From NCBI RefSeq assembly GCF_008040105.1, contig NZ_VRMG01000015.1, positions 124,001-188,000 on the forward strand: DNA of 64,000 bases, read 5' to 3'. This stretch comes from Lacisediminihabitans profunda. GTDB lineage: Bacteria; Actinomycetota; Actinomycetes; Actinomycetales; Microbacteriaceae. This document shows, piece by piece, positions 25,712-34,353 of this stretch. Under the pieces are notes generated by a model. The model was not told where the DNA came from, did not search any database, and worked only from the letters and a program-made list of their open reading frames with translations. The first letter of the stretch is position 1; each line of letters starts with the position of its first letter. Position numbers and translations under genes: made by a program.

Positions 25712-26905
25712 TTACAGCCCTTCGATCGGGAGTCCGGTGTACTGCTCGGCGAGCCCGCGCCTGGCGTGCTCCGATCCGGTGACGTAATCGAGTTGCCCGA
25801 GCTGGCTCATGTGGCGGAAGGCCCGGTCCGCGTCACTAGCACCCGGGCCGCTGGTGTGCAGCATGTCGGTCATCCACTGCGAGAAGTACTGGGTCTTCCA
25901 CTGCCGGCGCAGGGCACGGTCACTGTACAGCGTCAGTGGGACGCGGTCGCCGGCGAAGAAGGCGGTGAAGGCCGCCCCGAGCATCGCGACGTCGGAGATC
26001 GCGGCGTTGAGTCCCTTGGCTCCGGTCGGAGGCACGATGTGGCCGGCGTCGCCGACCAGGTAGAGGCTGCCGTACTCGAGGGTGGATGCGACGAAGCTGC
26101 GCATCGGCGTGATCGACTTCTCGGTGACCTCGCCCTCGTGCAGCGTCCACCCGTCCACTCCGAGGCGGGTGTGCAGCCCGTCCCAGATGCGGGCGTCGCT
26201 CCAGTCGTCGATGGACTCGCCGGGGTCCACCTGCAGGTAGAGCCGGGAGACCGACGGCGATCGCATGGAGTGCATAGCGAAGCCGTCCTCGTGCAGCGCG
26301 TAGATCAACTCGTCGGTCGACGGGGCGACGTTGGCGAGGATGCCGAGCCAGGCGAACGGGAAGTCCCGCTCGTACGAGGTGATGGCTCCGGCCGGGATGA
26401 TCGTGCGACAGACACCGTGGAACCCATCGGCCCCGACGATGAAGTCGGCGTCGACGGTGAATTCGACCCCGTCGTTGACGAAGTCGACCGAGGGATGTGG
26501 GGTGTCGATGCCCCGGGGAAGCACGCCGCTCGACTCGAAGTAGACGGCCGAACCGAGGGCATCGTGCGCGAGCATGAGGTCGTTCACCACCTGCTGCTGG
26601 CCGTAGACGGTCACGGTGCGGTCGATGAGCGCCTTGAAGTCGATGCGGTGCCGAGTGCCGGCGTACTGCAGGTAGATGCCGTCGTGCACGAGGCCCGCCT
26701 CACGTAGCCGGGAGTCCAGCCCGAGCGAGGCGAGAACATCCACCGAGGACTGTTCGAGCACCCCCGCACGCACGCGGGACAGGATGTACTCGCGCGAGCG
26801 CTGCTCGACGATGACGAAGTCGATGCCCGATTTCTCGAGCAGATGTCCGAGGAGGAGACCCGCGGGACCGGCGCCGATGATGGCGACCGTGGTTCGAATG
26901 TTCAC
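25712..26905 (-). CDS. pobA: 4-hydroxybenzoate 3-monooxygenase
   Basis: 397 residues, close to the 394 of well-studied PobA. It has an FAD-binding GAGPAGLLLGHLL loop after a short beta strand, the DG motif (VGADGFHGVCR) and the GDAGHIVPPTGAKGLN stretch with the flavin ribityl Asp. It hydroxylates 4-hydroxybenzoate to protocatechuate with NAD(P)H and O2. I chose the GTG at 26905 with GAAGG upstream; a longer frame would add 18 residues of promoter DNA. It is the first gene of the pca operon, behind an IclR regulator and a palindrome. Confidence 0.93.
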   Translation of the reverse strand: MNIRTTVAIIGAGPAGLLLGHLLEKSGIDFVIVEQRSREYILSRVRAGVLEQSSVDVLASLGLDSRLREAGLVHDGIYLQYAGTRHRIDFKALIDRTVTVYGQQQVVNDLMLAHDALGSAVYFESSGVLPRGIDTPHPSVDFVNDGVEFTVDADFIVGADGFHGVCRTIIPAGAITSYERDFPFAWLGILANVAPSTDELIYALHEDGFAMHSMRSPSVSRLYLQVDPGESIDDWSDARIWDGLHTRLGVDGWTLHEGEVTEKSITPMRSFVASTLEYGSLYLVGDAGHIVPPTGAKGLNAAISDVAMLGAAFTAFFAGDRVPLTLYSDRALRRQWKTQYFSQWMTDMLHTSGPGASDADRAFRHMSQLGQLDYVTGSEHARRGLAEQYTGLPIEGL

Positions 26906-26974
26906 TGCGGGCCTTCGCGACGGTGGGAATGGTGGCTCAACTGTCTCGGAACGGCGCACCAGCCACTACGGCAA

Positions 26975-26989
26975 TTCCATTGAGTGGAA
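26975..26989. promoter_or_regulatory. IclR-type operator upstream of pobA-pca
   Basis: TTCCA - TTGAG - TGGAA is a perfect inverted repeat in the 92-base gap between the iclR stop and pobA. Its arms are the TTCCA/TGGAA pair found in IclR-family sites. It lies about 70 bases before the pobA start, so it fits an activator or repressor site of the adjacent IclR protein. Confidence 0.6.
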
Positions 26990-26997
26990 GAAAGAAC

Positions 26998-27765
26998 TCA
27001 GGCCCGCCAGCCGAGCGCCCGGGAAATCCCTCGAGCCGCGACGCTCACGGCGAGCGGAAACTGCGGATCCGCACTTCGGTCGGCGTGCGCCACGATGGAG
27101 ACGGCCGCCACCACCTCGCCGGTGTGATCCCGTATCGGTGCCGCGGCCGAGAAGGAGTCCTCCGTCATCTCGTTCACCGAGACGACGAGGTCCCTGGCGC
27201 GGATGTCGGCGAGCCGCGGCCGTAGCTCGGGGTCCGTCGTCATCGTGTTCTGCAGATACCGGCGCGGCCGAGCCTGCACCACCTGCTCGAACACGTCGGC
27301 CGGCGCGAACGCGAGCAGCACCAGCCCCACGCCCGTGGCGTGCAGGGGAAGCCGGCTGCCCACCTCCGAGATCACCGGGACGGCACCCCGGCCGGAGAAC
27401 CGCTCGAGGTACAGCGCGCCCAGCCCATCCCGCACCGCGAGGTGCACGTTCTCCCTCGTGAGTTCGTAGAGGTCCTCGAGGTATGGCCGGGCGACGGTGC
27501 GCAGCCGGCGGGCCGTCGGCGCCCGCATGCCGAGCTTCCACAGCCGCATCCCCACGCGGTAGCGGCCCTCGTCGGTGCGCACGATTCCACCCCACTCCAC
27601 CCACTCGGTGACGAGCCGGTGGGTGGTGGACAGCGGCAACCCGCTGCGGCGGGCGATCTCGCCGAGCGTCAGGTCGTCGCTGCCCGGGCCGCCGAACGCG
27701 TCGGCGATCGCGAAGACGCGTTCGGCGACCGAGCGCGGGTCGTCCGACGAGCGGTTGCCTGCCAT
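26998..27765 (-). CDS. IclR-family regulator of the pob/pca operon
   Basis: 255 residues. The N-terminal winged helix (about 12-70) contains LTLGEIARRSGLPLSTTHRLV, and the C-terminal effector domain has NVHLAVRDGLGALYLER, LPLHATGVGLVLLAF and NEMTEDSFSAAAPI. Family members PcaU, PcaR and PobR sense protocatechuate, 3-oxoadipate or 4-hydroxybenzoate. It is immediately upstream of and collinear with pobA, so it is very likely the pathway-specific regulator. It resembles the second IclR protein at 39293 in layout (GRYRVGMRLW, RTVARPYLEDLYE). Confidence 0.9.
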   Translation of the reverse strand: MAGNRSSDDPRSVAERVFAIADAFGGPGSDDLTLGEIARRSGLPLSTTHRLVTEWVEWGGIVRTDEGRYRVGMRLWKLGMRAPTARRLRTVARPYLEDLYELTRENVHLAVRDGLGALYLERFSGRGAVPVISEVGSRLPLHATGVGLVLLAFAPADVFEQVVQARPRRYLQNTMTTDPELRPRLADIRARDLVVSVNEMTEDSFSAAAPIRDHTGEVVAAVSIVAHADRSADPQFPLAVSVAARGISRALGWRA

Positions 27766-27793
27766 GGCGCAATGCTAGCGGTGCCACCCCCAG

Positions 27794-28579
27794 TCAATCG
27801 CTGATGACCGTTCCCCCATCCACCATGATGTTCTGGCCCGAGACGAACGAACCGGCCGGCGATGCGAGCCAGAGGGCAGTTCCGGCGATGTGGAACGGCT
27901 CACCGAAACGGCGGAGCGGCGTCTTCGCCAGTCGCGCGTCGGCCAGTTCGGAATCCGAGGTGATCGTGCGCGCGAGATCGGTGTCGATGACGCCGGGCGC
28001 GATGGAATTGACCCGGATGTTCCGATCGCCCCACTGCACGGCAAGGTTGCGGGCAAGCTGCGCATTCGCCGCCTTCGTGATGCCGTACTGACCAAGAATC
28101 CGATTGCCACGAACGCCGGCGATGCTCGACATGATGAGAAAGGTTCCCCCTCCACCCCTCGCTATCACCGGCAGGGTGAGGTTGGCCATCGCGATGACGC
28201 TGCGGACGTGAACGTCGAACATCACCTCGAGCTGGTCTTCAGTGCCGCCCGTATGCGGGCTGCTGTCGAGGGCGACCCCGGCGTTGCAGAACACGACGTC
28301 GAGACGGCCGTGTGCCCGGATGACGAAGTCGACCAGATCCTCGAGTGCCCGATGGTCTGTCACATCGAGCGTCCGGCCCTCGACGGCCAGCCCGTGTTCG
28401 TCGGCGATTCGCGCGGCGACGCGCTCTGGATCCTCGTGCTCGAGTCCGGTGAGAATCGTGGTCGCGCCGGCCGAGGCGAAGGCCTCGGCCGTGGCGAGTC
28501 CGATGCGGCGGGTCGCTCCCGTGACCACGGCGACCATTCCCTCGAGGGAGAAGAGCTCGGTGACCTGTGCTGCCGTCAT
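27794..28579 (-). CDS. short-chain dehydrogenase/reductase (gluconate 5-dehydrogenase-like)
   Basis: 261 residues: VAVVTGATRRIGLATAEAF (cofactor loop), FCNAGVALD, a catalytic Ser in LIMSSIAG, YGITKAANAQLARN (YxxxK) and the C-terminal GSFVSGQNIMVDGGTV. This is the classical SDR of the FabG/gluconate-dehydrogenase type. The ATG at 28579 is used because upstream codons belong to a broken glycosidase remnant. It is downstream of that scar and 28 bases before the iclR gene, reading the same way. Substrate not defined. Confidence 0.88.
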   Translation of the reverse strand: MTAAQVTELFSLEGMVAVVTGATRRIGLATAEAFASAGATTILTGLEHEDPERVAARIADEHGLAVEGRTLDVTDHRALEDLVDFVIRAHGRLDVVFCNAGVALDSSPHTGGTEDQLEVMFDVHVRSVIAMANLTLPVIARGGGGTFLIMSSIAGVRGNRILGQYGITKAANAQLARNLAVQWGDRNIRVNSIAPGVIDTDLARTITSDSELADARLAKTPLRRFGEPFHIAGTALWLASPAGSFVSGQNIMVDGGTVISD

Positions 28580-28604
28580 ACCATGACCTCGGTTCGCGCT
28601 CGGG

Positions 28605-28950
28605 CTACGCGACGAGCGTGACTCGGGTGACCTTCGCCGAGGCGAGCGAACCGCCGACGAACACCTCGAACTCCCCCGGCTCCAGGACCAGTTCGGGCAA
28701 CGGGCCAACGGGCCGTCGCCCCAGAACCCGAGATCCTCCGCGCCCAGATCGAACTCGACCGTCACGGAATGGCCGGGCTCCAGGGTGACCCGCCGAAAGC
28801 CCCTCAGCCGGCGCACGGGTTGGGCGATGCTCGCCACCACGTCGTGGACGTACAACTGCACAACCTCGTCGCCGAGCACCGTGCCCGTGTTCGTCACCGA
28901 TACCGAGACGCGGACTCCGCCCGCCGAAATGCTGAAATCCTGAGCTGTCC
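28605..28950 (-). pseudogene. GH3 beta-glucosidase C-terminal remnant, frameshifted
   Basis: About 110 codons matching the fibronectin-III-like end of GH3 glycosidases. One frame reads VTNTGTVLGDEVVQLYVHDV and LRGFRRVTLEPGHSVTVEF up to LGFWGDGP. The match then continues in another frame as LVLEPGEFEVFVGGS to the stop. The frame change is near 28700. The N-terminal and catalytic parts of the 700-residue family are absent; upstream the sequence switches abruptly to a carboxymuconolactone decarboxylase start. Confidence 0.72.
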
Positions 28951-29033
28951 CCGACTATCACCCCATCGGTGAGTTCGACGATCTTCGGCGCGAAGTCTCC
29001 GACGACCCTCTGGATGGCGGAGGGTTCGGTCAT
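28947..29033 (-). pseudogene. N-terminal stub of a carboxymuconolactone decarboxylase-like gene
   Basis: An ATG at 29033 opens 29 codons, MTEPSAIQRVVGDFAPKI followed by VELTDGVIVGD, which is the start of a CMD/alkylhydroperoxidase-like protein (normally continuing DVWxRPGLSxRDRS). Here it runs straight into the GH3 remnant. A deletion seems to have fused the start of one gene to the end of another. It lies 12 bases downstream of the MFS pump gene stop, so it was once the next gene in that operon. Confidence 0.6.
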
Positions 29034-29045
29034 TGTGGGCTCCTT

Positions 29046-30494
29046 CTACATGGCGGGAACGGTCGCGGCAGCGTTGGATTGCCGTACTCGCGCGCGGGCC
29101 GAGCGTGCGGCTGGCGCGATGAGCGCCAGGGTGGCGGCCAGGGCAAGTGCGAGCAGGACGCTGCCGGCGGTGAGGGCTGCCGACACTTCGGTCGCAAGCC
29201 GTGCCTGAGCAGACGCGTGGTCGACAGCGGCTCCCGCAGCGGATGCGGTGGCCACAAGGATGCCGAGTCCGAGCGATGATCCGACCTGGTGGAAGGTGTT
29301 GACGAGCCCAGATGCGGCACCCGCGTCAGCAGGCGAGGTGCCGGCGATCCCGGCGGAGGTCATGGGTGCGAACGCGAGGCCCTGCCCACCGCCGATCAGC
29401 ACCATGGGCAGGGCGACCCCGAGCAGGTAGCTGCTGTCGGGGTCGACGCGACTCAGCCAGATCATGCCGGCCAGGGTGAGAGCGACTCCCGCGACGAGCA
29501 CCGGCACGGCACCGGCGCGCCCGATGATCCGCGGGACCAGCATGGCGACGGCGAAGTTCACGATGGTCATCGGCAGGAACGCCAGCCCTGCCTGCAGCGC
29601 GGTGAATCCGAGCACTCTCTGCAGGAACTGCGAGGTGAAGAAGAAGAATCCGATCATGGCCGCGAGGTAGAAGAAACGCGTGAGGAAAGCGCCGGTGCGC
29701 TCACGACTCGCGAACAGCCTCAGCGGCACGATCGGCTGCACCGCACGCGATTCGACGATGACCAGGAGCACCAGGGCGACGACAGCGCCACCGAGGGCGA
29801 TCAGCGTGGGGACCGACGTCCAGCCATTCTCCGAGCCGTTGAGCGTGGCGAACACCAGTCCCCCGACGCCCAGAGTGGAGAGGATCGCACCGGCGATGTC
29901 GAGCCTCCCGGGATGCGCCGGGATTCGCGGGAGGTACCGGGGAGCCAGGGCGATCATCGCGATGCCGATCGGAACGTTGACGAAGAACCCGGCACGCCAG
30001 GAGATCCACGACGCCAGAGCGCCGCCGATGACGAGGCCGAGGCTCGCCCCGATTCCCGCCATCGCCGCGTACCAGGCGACGGCCCGTGCTCGTTCCCGTC
30101 CTTCGAAGCTCGCCGTGAGCAACGAAAGGGCGGAAGGGGCCACGATCGCGGCGCCGATGCCCTGCACCGCGCGGGAGGCGATCAGCCATCCCGCCGATGG
30201 GGCGAGCGCGATGGACAGGGAGGCGGAGGCGAAGATGATCAGCCCGACGATGAACACGCGTTTGCGGCCGATCAGGTCGCCCGCCCGCGCGCCCAGCAGC
30301 AGCAACCCTCCGAACACGAGGGTGTAGGCATCCTGCACCCAGGCCAGTTCGGTTGCTGACAGGTGCAGGTCCGCCTGAAGGCTGGGCAGCGCAGTGAAGA
30401 TGACGGAGTTGTCGAGCAGGATCATGAAGTAGCTGACGAGAATGATCGCGAGGATCGCGCCCTTGTGCCGCACGGTTGTCCCGGGGGTGCTCAC
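29046..30494 (-). CDS. MFS (DHA2-type, 14-helix) efflux transporter
   Basis: 482 residues with 14 predicted transmembrane helices. It has DHA2 hallmarks: MILLDNSVIFTALPSLQADL in helix 1, a WVQDAYTLVFGGLLLLGARAGDLIGRKR motif A region, and motif C-like GLVIGGALASWISWRAGFFVNVP. It likely exports drugs or aromatic compounds by proton antiport. The GTG at 30494 overlaps the stop of the upstream alcohol dehydrogenase gene (GTGA), so the two are coupled. They are divergent from an XRE-type regulator. Confidence 0.9.
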   Translation of the reverse strand: MSTPGTTVRHKGAILAIILVSYFMILLDNSVIFTALPSLQADLHLSATELAWVQDAYTLVFGGLLLLGARAGDLIGRKRVFIVGLIIFASASLSIALAPSAGWLIASRAVQGIGAAIVAPSALSLLTASFEGRERARAVAWYAAMAGIGASLGLVIGGALASWISWRAGFFVNVPIGIAMIALAPRYLPRIPAHPGRLDIAGAILSTLGVGGLVFATLNGSENGWTSVPTLIALGGAVVALVLLVIVESRAVQPIVPLRLFASRERTGAFLTRFFYLAAMIGFFFFTSQFLQRVLGFTALQAGLAFLPMTIVNFAVAMLVPRIIGRAGAVPVLVAGVALTLAGMIWLSRVDPDSSYLLGVALPMVLIGGGQGLAFAPMTSAGIAGTSPADAGAASGLVNTFHQVGSSLGLGILVATASAAGAAVDHASAQARLATEVSAALTAGSVLLALALAATLALIAPAARSARARVRQSNAAATVPAM

Positions 30495-31534
30495 GGGGTG
30501 ACCATCACCTTGAGCGCGGAGCGCTCGTCCATCGCCCGGTATCCGTCTGGGGTGTGTTCGAGGTCCACCGTCCGGTCGAACACCTCGCCGGGATTCACGG
30601 TGCCGTCGAGCACCGCGGGCAGTAGGTGCTCGATGTAGGCACGAACCGGCGCGGGGCCGCCGGTGAGGGTGACGTTCTTGCCGAACAAGCTGCCGAATCC
30701 GACCGGGGCACTCTCGTATTGCGGCACGCCGACCCGGCTGATGACTCCGCCCGGACGGACGACGCCGAGGGCCTGCTCATAGGCGGGCATGTGTCCGACC
30801 GCCTCGAGAACGGCGCGGGTGCCGTACCCGCCGGTCAGCTCTCGGACTCTCTCGATGCCCTCCTCACCGCGCTCGGCCACGACATCCGTGGCACCGAACT
30901 TGCGGCCGAGGTCCGTGCGGGACTGGTGACGGCCCATGAGGATGATCTGCTCGGCACCCAGCTGACTGGCCGAGAGCACGGCGAGCAGTCCGACGGCGCC
31001 ATCGCCGATCACCGTGACGGTGCTGCCGTCGGTGATGCCGGCGCGGACCGCGGCGTGCCACCCCGTTCCGTAGACGTCCGAAAGGCTGAGGAGCGACGGA
31101 TAGAGATCGGGCGAGACGGGGCCGGGTACCTTCACGAGGGTGCCGTCAGCGAGCGGGACGCGAACGGCTTCGGCCTGCGCGCCCCCGACCTGCAGGCGCG
31201 GCATGTTCCAGAAACCGCCGTGCTCGCAGGAGGTCTGCAGTCCCTCGCGGCAGAACGGGCAGGTGCCGTCCGACCAGGCGAAAGGTGCGATGACGAAGTC
31301 GCCGACCTTGAGGGTCGCGACGTCGGCGCCGGTCTCCTCGATCACCCCGATGAACTCGTGGCCGATGGTGGCGCCCTGGTCGGACGCAGGCATGGAGTGG
31401 TAGGGGTGCAGGTCGCTGCCGCAGATGCACGCGCGCGTCACCCGGACTATCGCGTCGGTGGGTCGGAGGATTCTCGGGTCCGGCGCATCCTCGACACGGA
31501 TGTCTCCGGCTCCGTAAATGTAGGTGGCTCTCAC
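30491..31534 (-). CDS. zinc-dependent alcohol dehydrogenase (MDR family)
   Basis: 347 residues. Catalytic zinc ligands are visible in ACICGSDLHPYHSM and GHEFIGVI, the structural zinc cysteines in the region from CPFCREG to SCEHGG (one fewer Cys than usual), and the NAD(P) loop in VTVIGDGAVGLLAVLSA. The GTG at 31534 has AAAGGA upstream; longer frames run into the regulator's promoter. Related genes are often annotated as threonine- or sorbitol-type dehydrogenases, but the substrate is open. It is the first gene of a two-gene operon with the MFS pump. Confidence 0.9.
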   Translation of the reverse strand: MRATYIYGAGDIRVEDAPDPRILRPTDAIVRVTRACICGSDLHPYHSMPASDQGATIGHEFIGVIEETGADVATLKVGDFVIAPFAWSDGTCPFCREGLQTSCEHGGFWNMPRLQVGGAQAEAVRVPLADGTLVKVPGPVSPDLYPSLLSLSDVYGTGWHAAVRAGITDGSTVTVIGDGAVGLLAVLSASQLGAEQIILMGRHQSRTDLGRKFGATDVVAERGEEGIERVRELTGGYGTRAVLEAVGHMPAYEQALGVVRPGGVISRVGVPQYESAPVGFGSLFGKNVTLTGGPAPVRAYIEHLLPAVLDGTVNPGEVFDRTVDLEHTPDGYRAMDERSALKVMVTP

Positions 31535-31603
31535 GGGCGTTCCTTTCACTGATGTTCTCGAGTTCCATCCCATCCCTGATGCGCACACCGCGGGAGTGAC
31601 TGC

Positions 31604-31617
31604 CATTACGTGTAATG
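31604..31617. promoter_or_regulatory. palindrome between the ADH operon and the XRE regulator
   Basis: CATTAC - GT - GTAATG, perfect 6-base arms, sits in the 127-base divergent promoter, 45 bases before the regulator ATG and 70 bases before the dehydrogenase GTG. It is the obvious operator candidate for the XRE protein controlling both directions. Confidence 0.55.
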
Positions 31618-31661
31618 CCAGTACCTCCCACAGCGCGAGACGGCGGCCTAACGTCGTAGTC

Positions 31662-32555
31662 ATGACCAACCAGGACGACGTCAAGGAGTTCCTCTCCTCC
31701 AGACGAGCGAAGATCACCCCGGATCAAGCGGGTTTACCCGCCTATGGCGGCAATCGACGGGTGAAGGGTCTCCGCCGCGAAGAGGTCGCCATGCTCGCAG
31801 GAATGAGCGTGGACTATTACAACCGCCTCGAACGTGGGAACCTCCGTGGGGTGTCGGACGCCGTGCTCGGCTCCGTCGCCCGCGCGCTTCACCTCGACGA
31901 AGCGGAGACCTCACACCTCTTCGACCTCGCCCGAGCAGCGAGCGCGTCGCCGACGAAGCGACGCCGATCGAGTCCGCTCGGCGTGCGGCCCAGCGTTCAG
32001 CGGATGCTCGATGCCATGACCGAGGCCCCGGCCTGGGTGCGCAATGCTCGCCACGATTTCCTTGCGGCCAACCGTCTCGGGTTCGCGCTGTACAGCGAGA
32101 TCTTCACCGACCCCGTGCGGCCGGCCAACAACGCGAGGTTCGTCTTCCTCAACGAGCGCTCGAAAGCGTTCTTCCCGGACTGGGAACGCGCGGCAGACGA
32201 CATCGTGGCCATGCTTCGATCCGAGGCGGGCGTGAACCCCTACGACCGGGACCTGTCCGACCTGATCGGCGAACTGTCGACCCGCAGCGAGACCTTCCGC
32301 ACTCGCTGGGCGGCGCACAACGTGCGGTTCCATCGCACCGGGGTCAAACGGCTGCATCACCCGCAAGTCGGCGACCTCGAGCTCTCCTACGAAGCGATGG
32401 AACTGAGCTCAGACCCCGGCCTCACCTTCCTCGCCTACACGGCCGAACCGAACACGCCCTCGGCGGACGGCCTGCGCCTTCTCGCAAGCTGGGCCGCCAC
32501 TCTCGACGCCGTCGAAGCGCCGACGACCGACCCCGCCATCCCCCACAACAACTAG
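31662..32555 (+). CDS. XRE-type regulator with MmyB-like ligand domain
   Basis: 297 residues. The N-terminal helix-turn-helix (about 25-80) reads RVKGLRREEVAMLAGMSVDY and YNRLERGNLRGVSDAVLG, and the C-terminal MmyB-like (PAS-like) domain contains APAWVRNARHDFLAANRLG and NNARFVFLNERS. This class regulates neighbouring dehydrogenase genes and is thought to bind a fatty acid or similar ligand. It is divergent from the ADH-MFS operon and followed by cupin, DUF2255 and AKR genes. The ATG at 31662 is the first after the palindrome. Confidence 0.9.
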   Translation: MTNQDDVKEFLSSRRAKITPDQAGLPAYGGNRRVKGLRREEVAMLAGMSVDYYNRLERGNLRGVSDAVLGSVARALHLDEAETSHLFDLARAASASPTKRRRSSPLGVRPSVQRMLDAMTEAPAWVRNARHDFLAANRLGFALYSEIFTDPVRPANNARFVFLNERSKAFFPDWERAADDIVAMLRSEAGVNPYDRDLSDLIGELSTRSETFRTRWAAHNVRFHRTGVKRLHHPQVGDLELSYEAMELSSDPGLTFLAYTAEPNTPSADGLRLLASWAATLDAVEAPTTDPAIPHNN

Positions 32556-32587
32556 ACAACCGCTCCCCACCTGAAGGAGAACTCCGC

Positions 32588-32986
32588 ATGGAGATCATCA
32601 CCCTGCCCGCCACCTCCAAGGGCCCGGCAGCCATGTTCGCCGGCGACGTCTGGTTCGACGTCGTCGCCCCGCCGCAGGCCGACCCATCGCGCATGAAAGT
32701 CAACATCGTGCACTTCTCCCCCGGGGCGCACACCGCCTGGCACTCACACGCTCTCGGGCAGACCCTGCACGTCACCGAGGGCGTCGGATACGTCCAGTCC
32801 CGCGGAGGAGAGGTCGTGAAGATCCTCCCCGGCCAGACCATCTATACCCCGCCGGGGGAAGAGCATTGGCACGGTGCGACACCCGACCATTTCATGTCTC
32901 ACCTGGCGATGTGGGAGGGCATCCCCGAAGGCGGGGAGACCACCTGGGGTGCCCACCTCACCGACGACGAATACCCGTCAGCATGA
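32588..32986 (+). CDS. cupin-domain protein
   Basis: 132 residues, a single small beta barrel. Cupin motif 1 appears as AWHSHALGQTLHVTEG and motif 2 as PPGEEHWHGATPDH, so three His and a Glu could bind a metal. Such proteins next to AKR and ADH genes are often called carboxymuconolactone-decarboxylase-associated or quercetin-dioxygenase-like cupins; the reaction is unknown. It follows the regulator by 32 bases with GAAGGAGAA before the ATG, and overlaps the next gene (ATGA). Confidence 0.88.
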   Translation: MEIITLPATSKGPAAMFAGDVWFDVVAPPQADPSRMKVNIVHFSPGAHTAWHSHALGQTLHVTEGVGYVQSRGGEVVKILPGQTIYTPPGEEHWHGATPDHFMSHLAMWEGIPEGGETTWGAHLTDDEYPSA

Positions 32987-33348
32987 GCGGCTGGACAGCC
33001 GACGAACTCTCCCGGATCGGTAAAGCGGGCGAACTACGCATCGCGGGACGCCGCGCCGACGGCACGCTCCGCACACTTGTCATCATCTGGCAGGTTCGAG
33101 TCGGCGACGACATCTACGTGCGTTCTGTCAACGGACCGGGAGCCGCCTGGTACCGCGGCACCCAGGAACTCGGCGAAGGACACATCGAGTCCGGCGGTAT
33201 TTCGAAGGACGTCACCTTCACCAGCGACGACTCGAAGGACGCGGAAATCGACGCCGCCTACCGAGCCAAATACGGAAACGGCAGCCCCGTCCGCGCCATC
33301 ACCAGCGCGACCGCCACCAGCACCACCCTGCGCGTTGACCCGCGCTGA
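32983..33348 (+). CDS. DUF2255 family protein
   Basis: 121 residues. The opening MSGWTADELSRIGKAGEL, the strand IWQVRVGDDIYVRSVNGPGA, and WYRGTQELGEGHIESGGI then KDVTFTSDD identify the DUF2255 family, small proteins of flavin-reductase-like split-barrel type. The catalytic role is not known. The ATG overlaps the cupin stop, and the AKR gene begins 28 bases later, which makes a three-gene unit. Confidence 0.88.
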   Translation: MSGWTADELSRIGKAGELRIAGRRADGTLRTLVIIWQVRVGDDIYVRSVNGPGAAWYRGTQELGEGHIESGGISKDVTFTSDDSKDAEIDAAYRAKYGNGSPVRAITSATATSTTLRVDPR

Positions 33349-33376
33349 GTTGAGCGGCACTGAAAGGACAACCGAC

Positions 33377-34255
33377 ATGGACACCTTCACCCTCAATAAC
33401 GGCATCCGGATTCCCCAGCTCGGGTTCGGCGTCTTCCAAACGCCGCCAGACGAGACCCGGGACGCCGTGGGCGCCGCACTCGCCGCCGGGTACCGGCACA
33501 TCGACACCGCGGCGGCGTACGGCAACGAACGCCAGGTCGGCGAAGCGATCGCGGAATCCGGCATCGACCGGGCCGAGGTGTTCATCGAGACGAAGGTGTG
33601 GATCAGCGACTACGGCTACGCCGAGACGCTGCACGCGTTCGACAAGAGCGCACGCAAACTCGGTGTCGAGCAGATCGACCTTCTGATTCTCCACCAGGTC
33701 CTCCCCAGCGAATTCGACAAGACCCGCGAGGCCTACCGTGCCCTCGAAACCCTCCTCGCCGAGGGAAAGGTCCGCGCGATCGGGGTGAGCAATTTCATGG
33801 TCGACCACCTGGACCAGCTCATGGAGACCGCCACCGTCATCCCGGCCGTCAACCAGATCGAACTCCACCCCTACTTCCAGCAACCGAACGTGCAGGCCGC
33901 AGACGCCGAGCGCGGCATCCTCACCCAGGCATGGTCCCCGATCGGCGGAATCACCTTCTACCGGGACAGCGGCCACGGCAACACGCTCGACGACCCGACC
34001 ATTGGTGAGATCGCAGCAAAGCACAAGAAGTCGCCGGCCCAAGTCATGCTCCGCTGGCACATCCAGGAAGGCCGCTCGGTCATCCCCAAGTCGACGAAGC
34101 CGGCACGCATCGCCGAGAACATCGACGTGTTCGACTTCGAACTGTCTCCGGAGGAACGTTCCGCGATAGACGCCTTAGACACCGGACACCGAGGCGGCCC
34201 CGAGCCCGAGGCGATAACGCTCGAAGCCTTCGGCCGCTCGATTCCCGAGGACTGA
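33377..34255 (+). CDS. aldo/keto reductase (2,5-diketo-D-gluconate reductase type)
   Basis: 292 residues of the AKR5-like group: PQLGFGVFQTPPDETRDAV, the catalytic Asp and Tyr in RHIDTAAAYGNERQVGEAI, Lys in FIETKVWISDYGY and His in LLILHQVLPS, plus the NADPH end IPKSTKPARIAENI. It reduces aldehydes or ketones with NADPH. The ATG at 33377 follows AAAGGACA. It is the last gene of the regulator-cupin-DUF2255-AKR unit. Confidence 0.92.
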   Translation: MDTFTLNNGIRIPQLGFGVFQTPPDETRDAVGAALAAGYRHIDTAAAYGNERQVGEAIAESGIDRAEVFIETKVWISDYGYAETLHAFDKSARKLGVEQIDLLILHQVLPSEFDKTREAYRALETLLAEGKVRAIGVSNFMVDHLDQLMETATVIPAVNQIELHPYFQQPNVQAADAERGILTQAWSPIGGITFYRDSGHGNTLDDPTIGEIAAKHKKSPAQVMLRWHIQEGRSVIPKSTKPARIAENIDVFDFELSPEERSAIDALDTGHRGGPEPEAITLEAFGRSIPED

Positions 34256-34353
34256 ACCCGCTTCGCGGCCGGCACTTCCCGGCGGAGCCCTGCTGCCGCA
34301 ACTTCCCGTTCAGCGCAACCGACCTTTGACGACGGGCCTCGATCGGAGCCGGT

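Noticed and set aside
29289-30359. A 356-codon plus-strand frame opposite the MFS pump
   Set aside because: Strongly acidic and Gln/His-rich antisense of membrane helices; no ribosome-binding site or homology.
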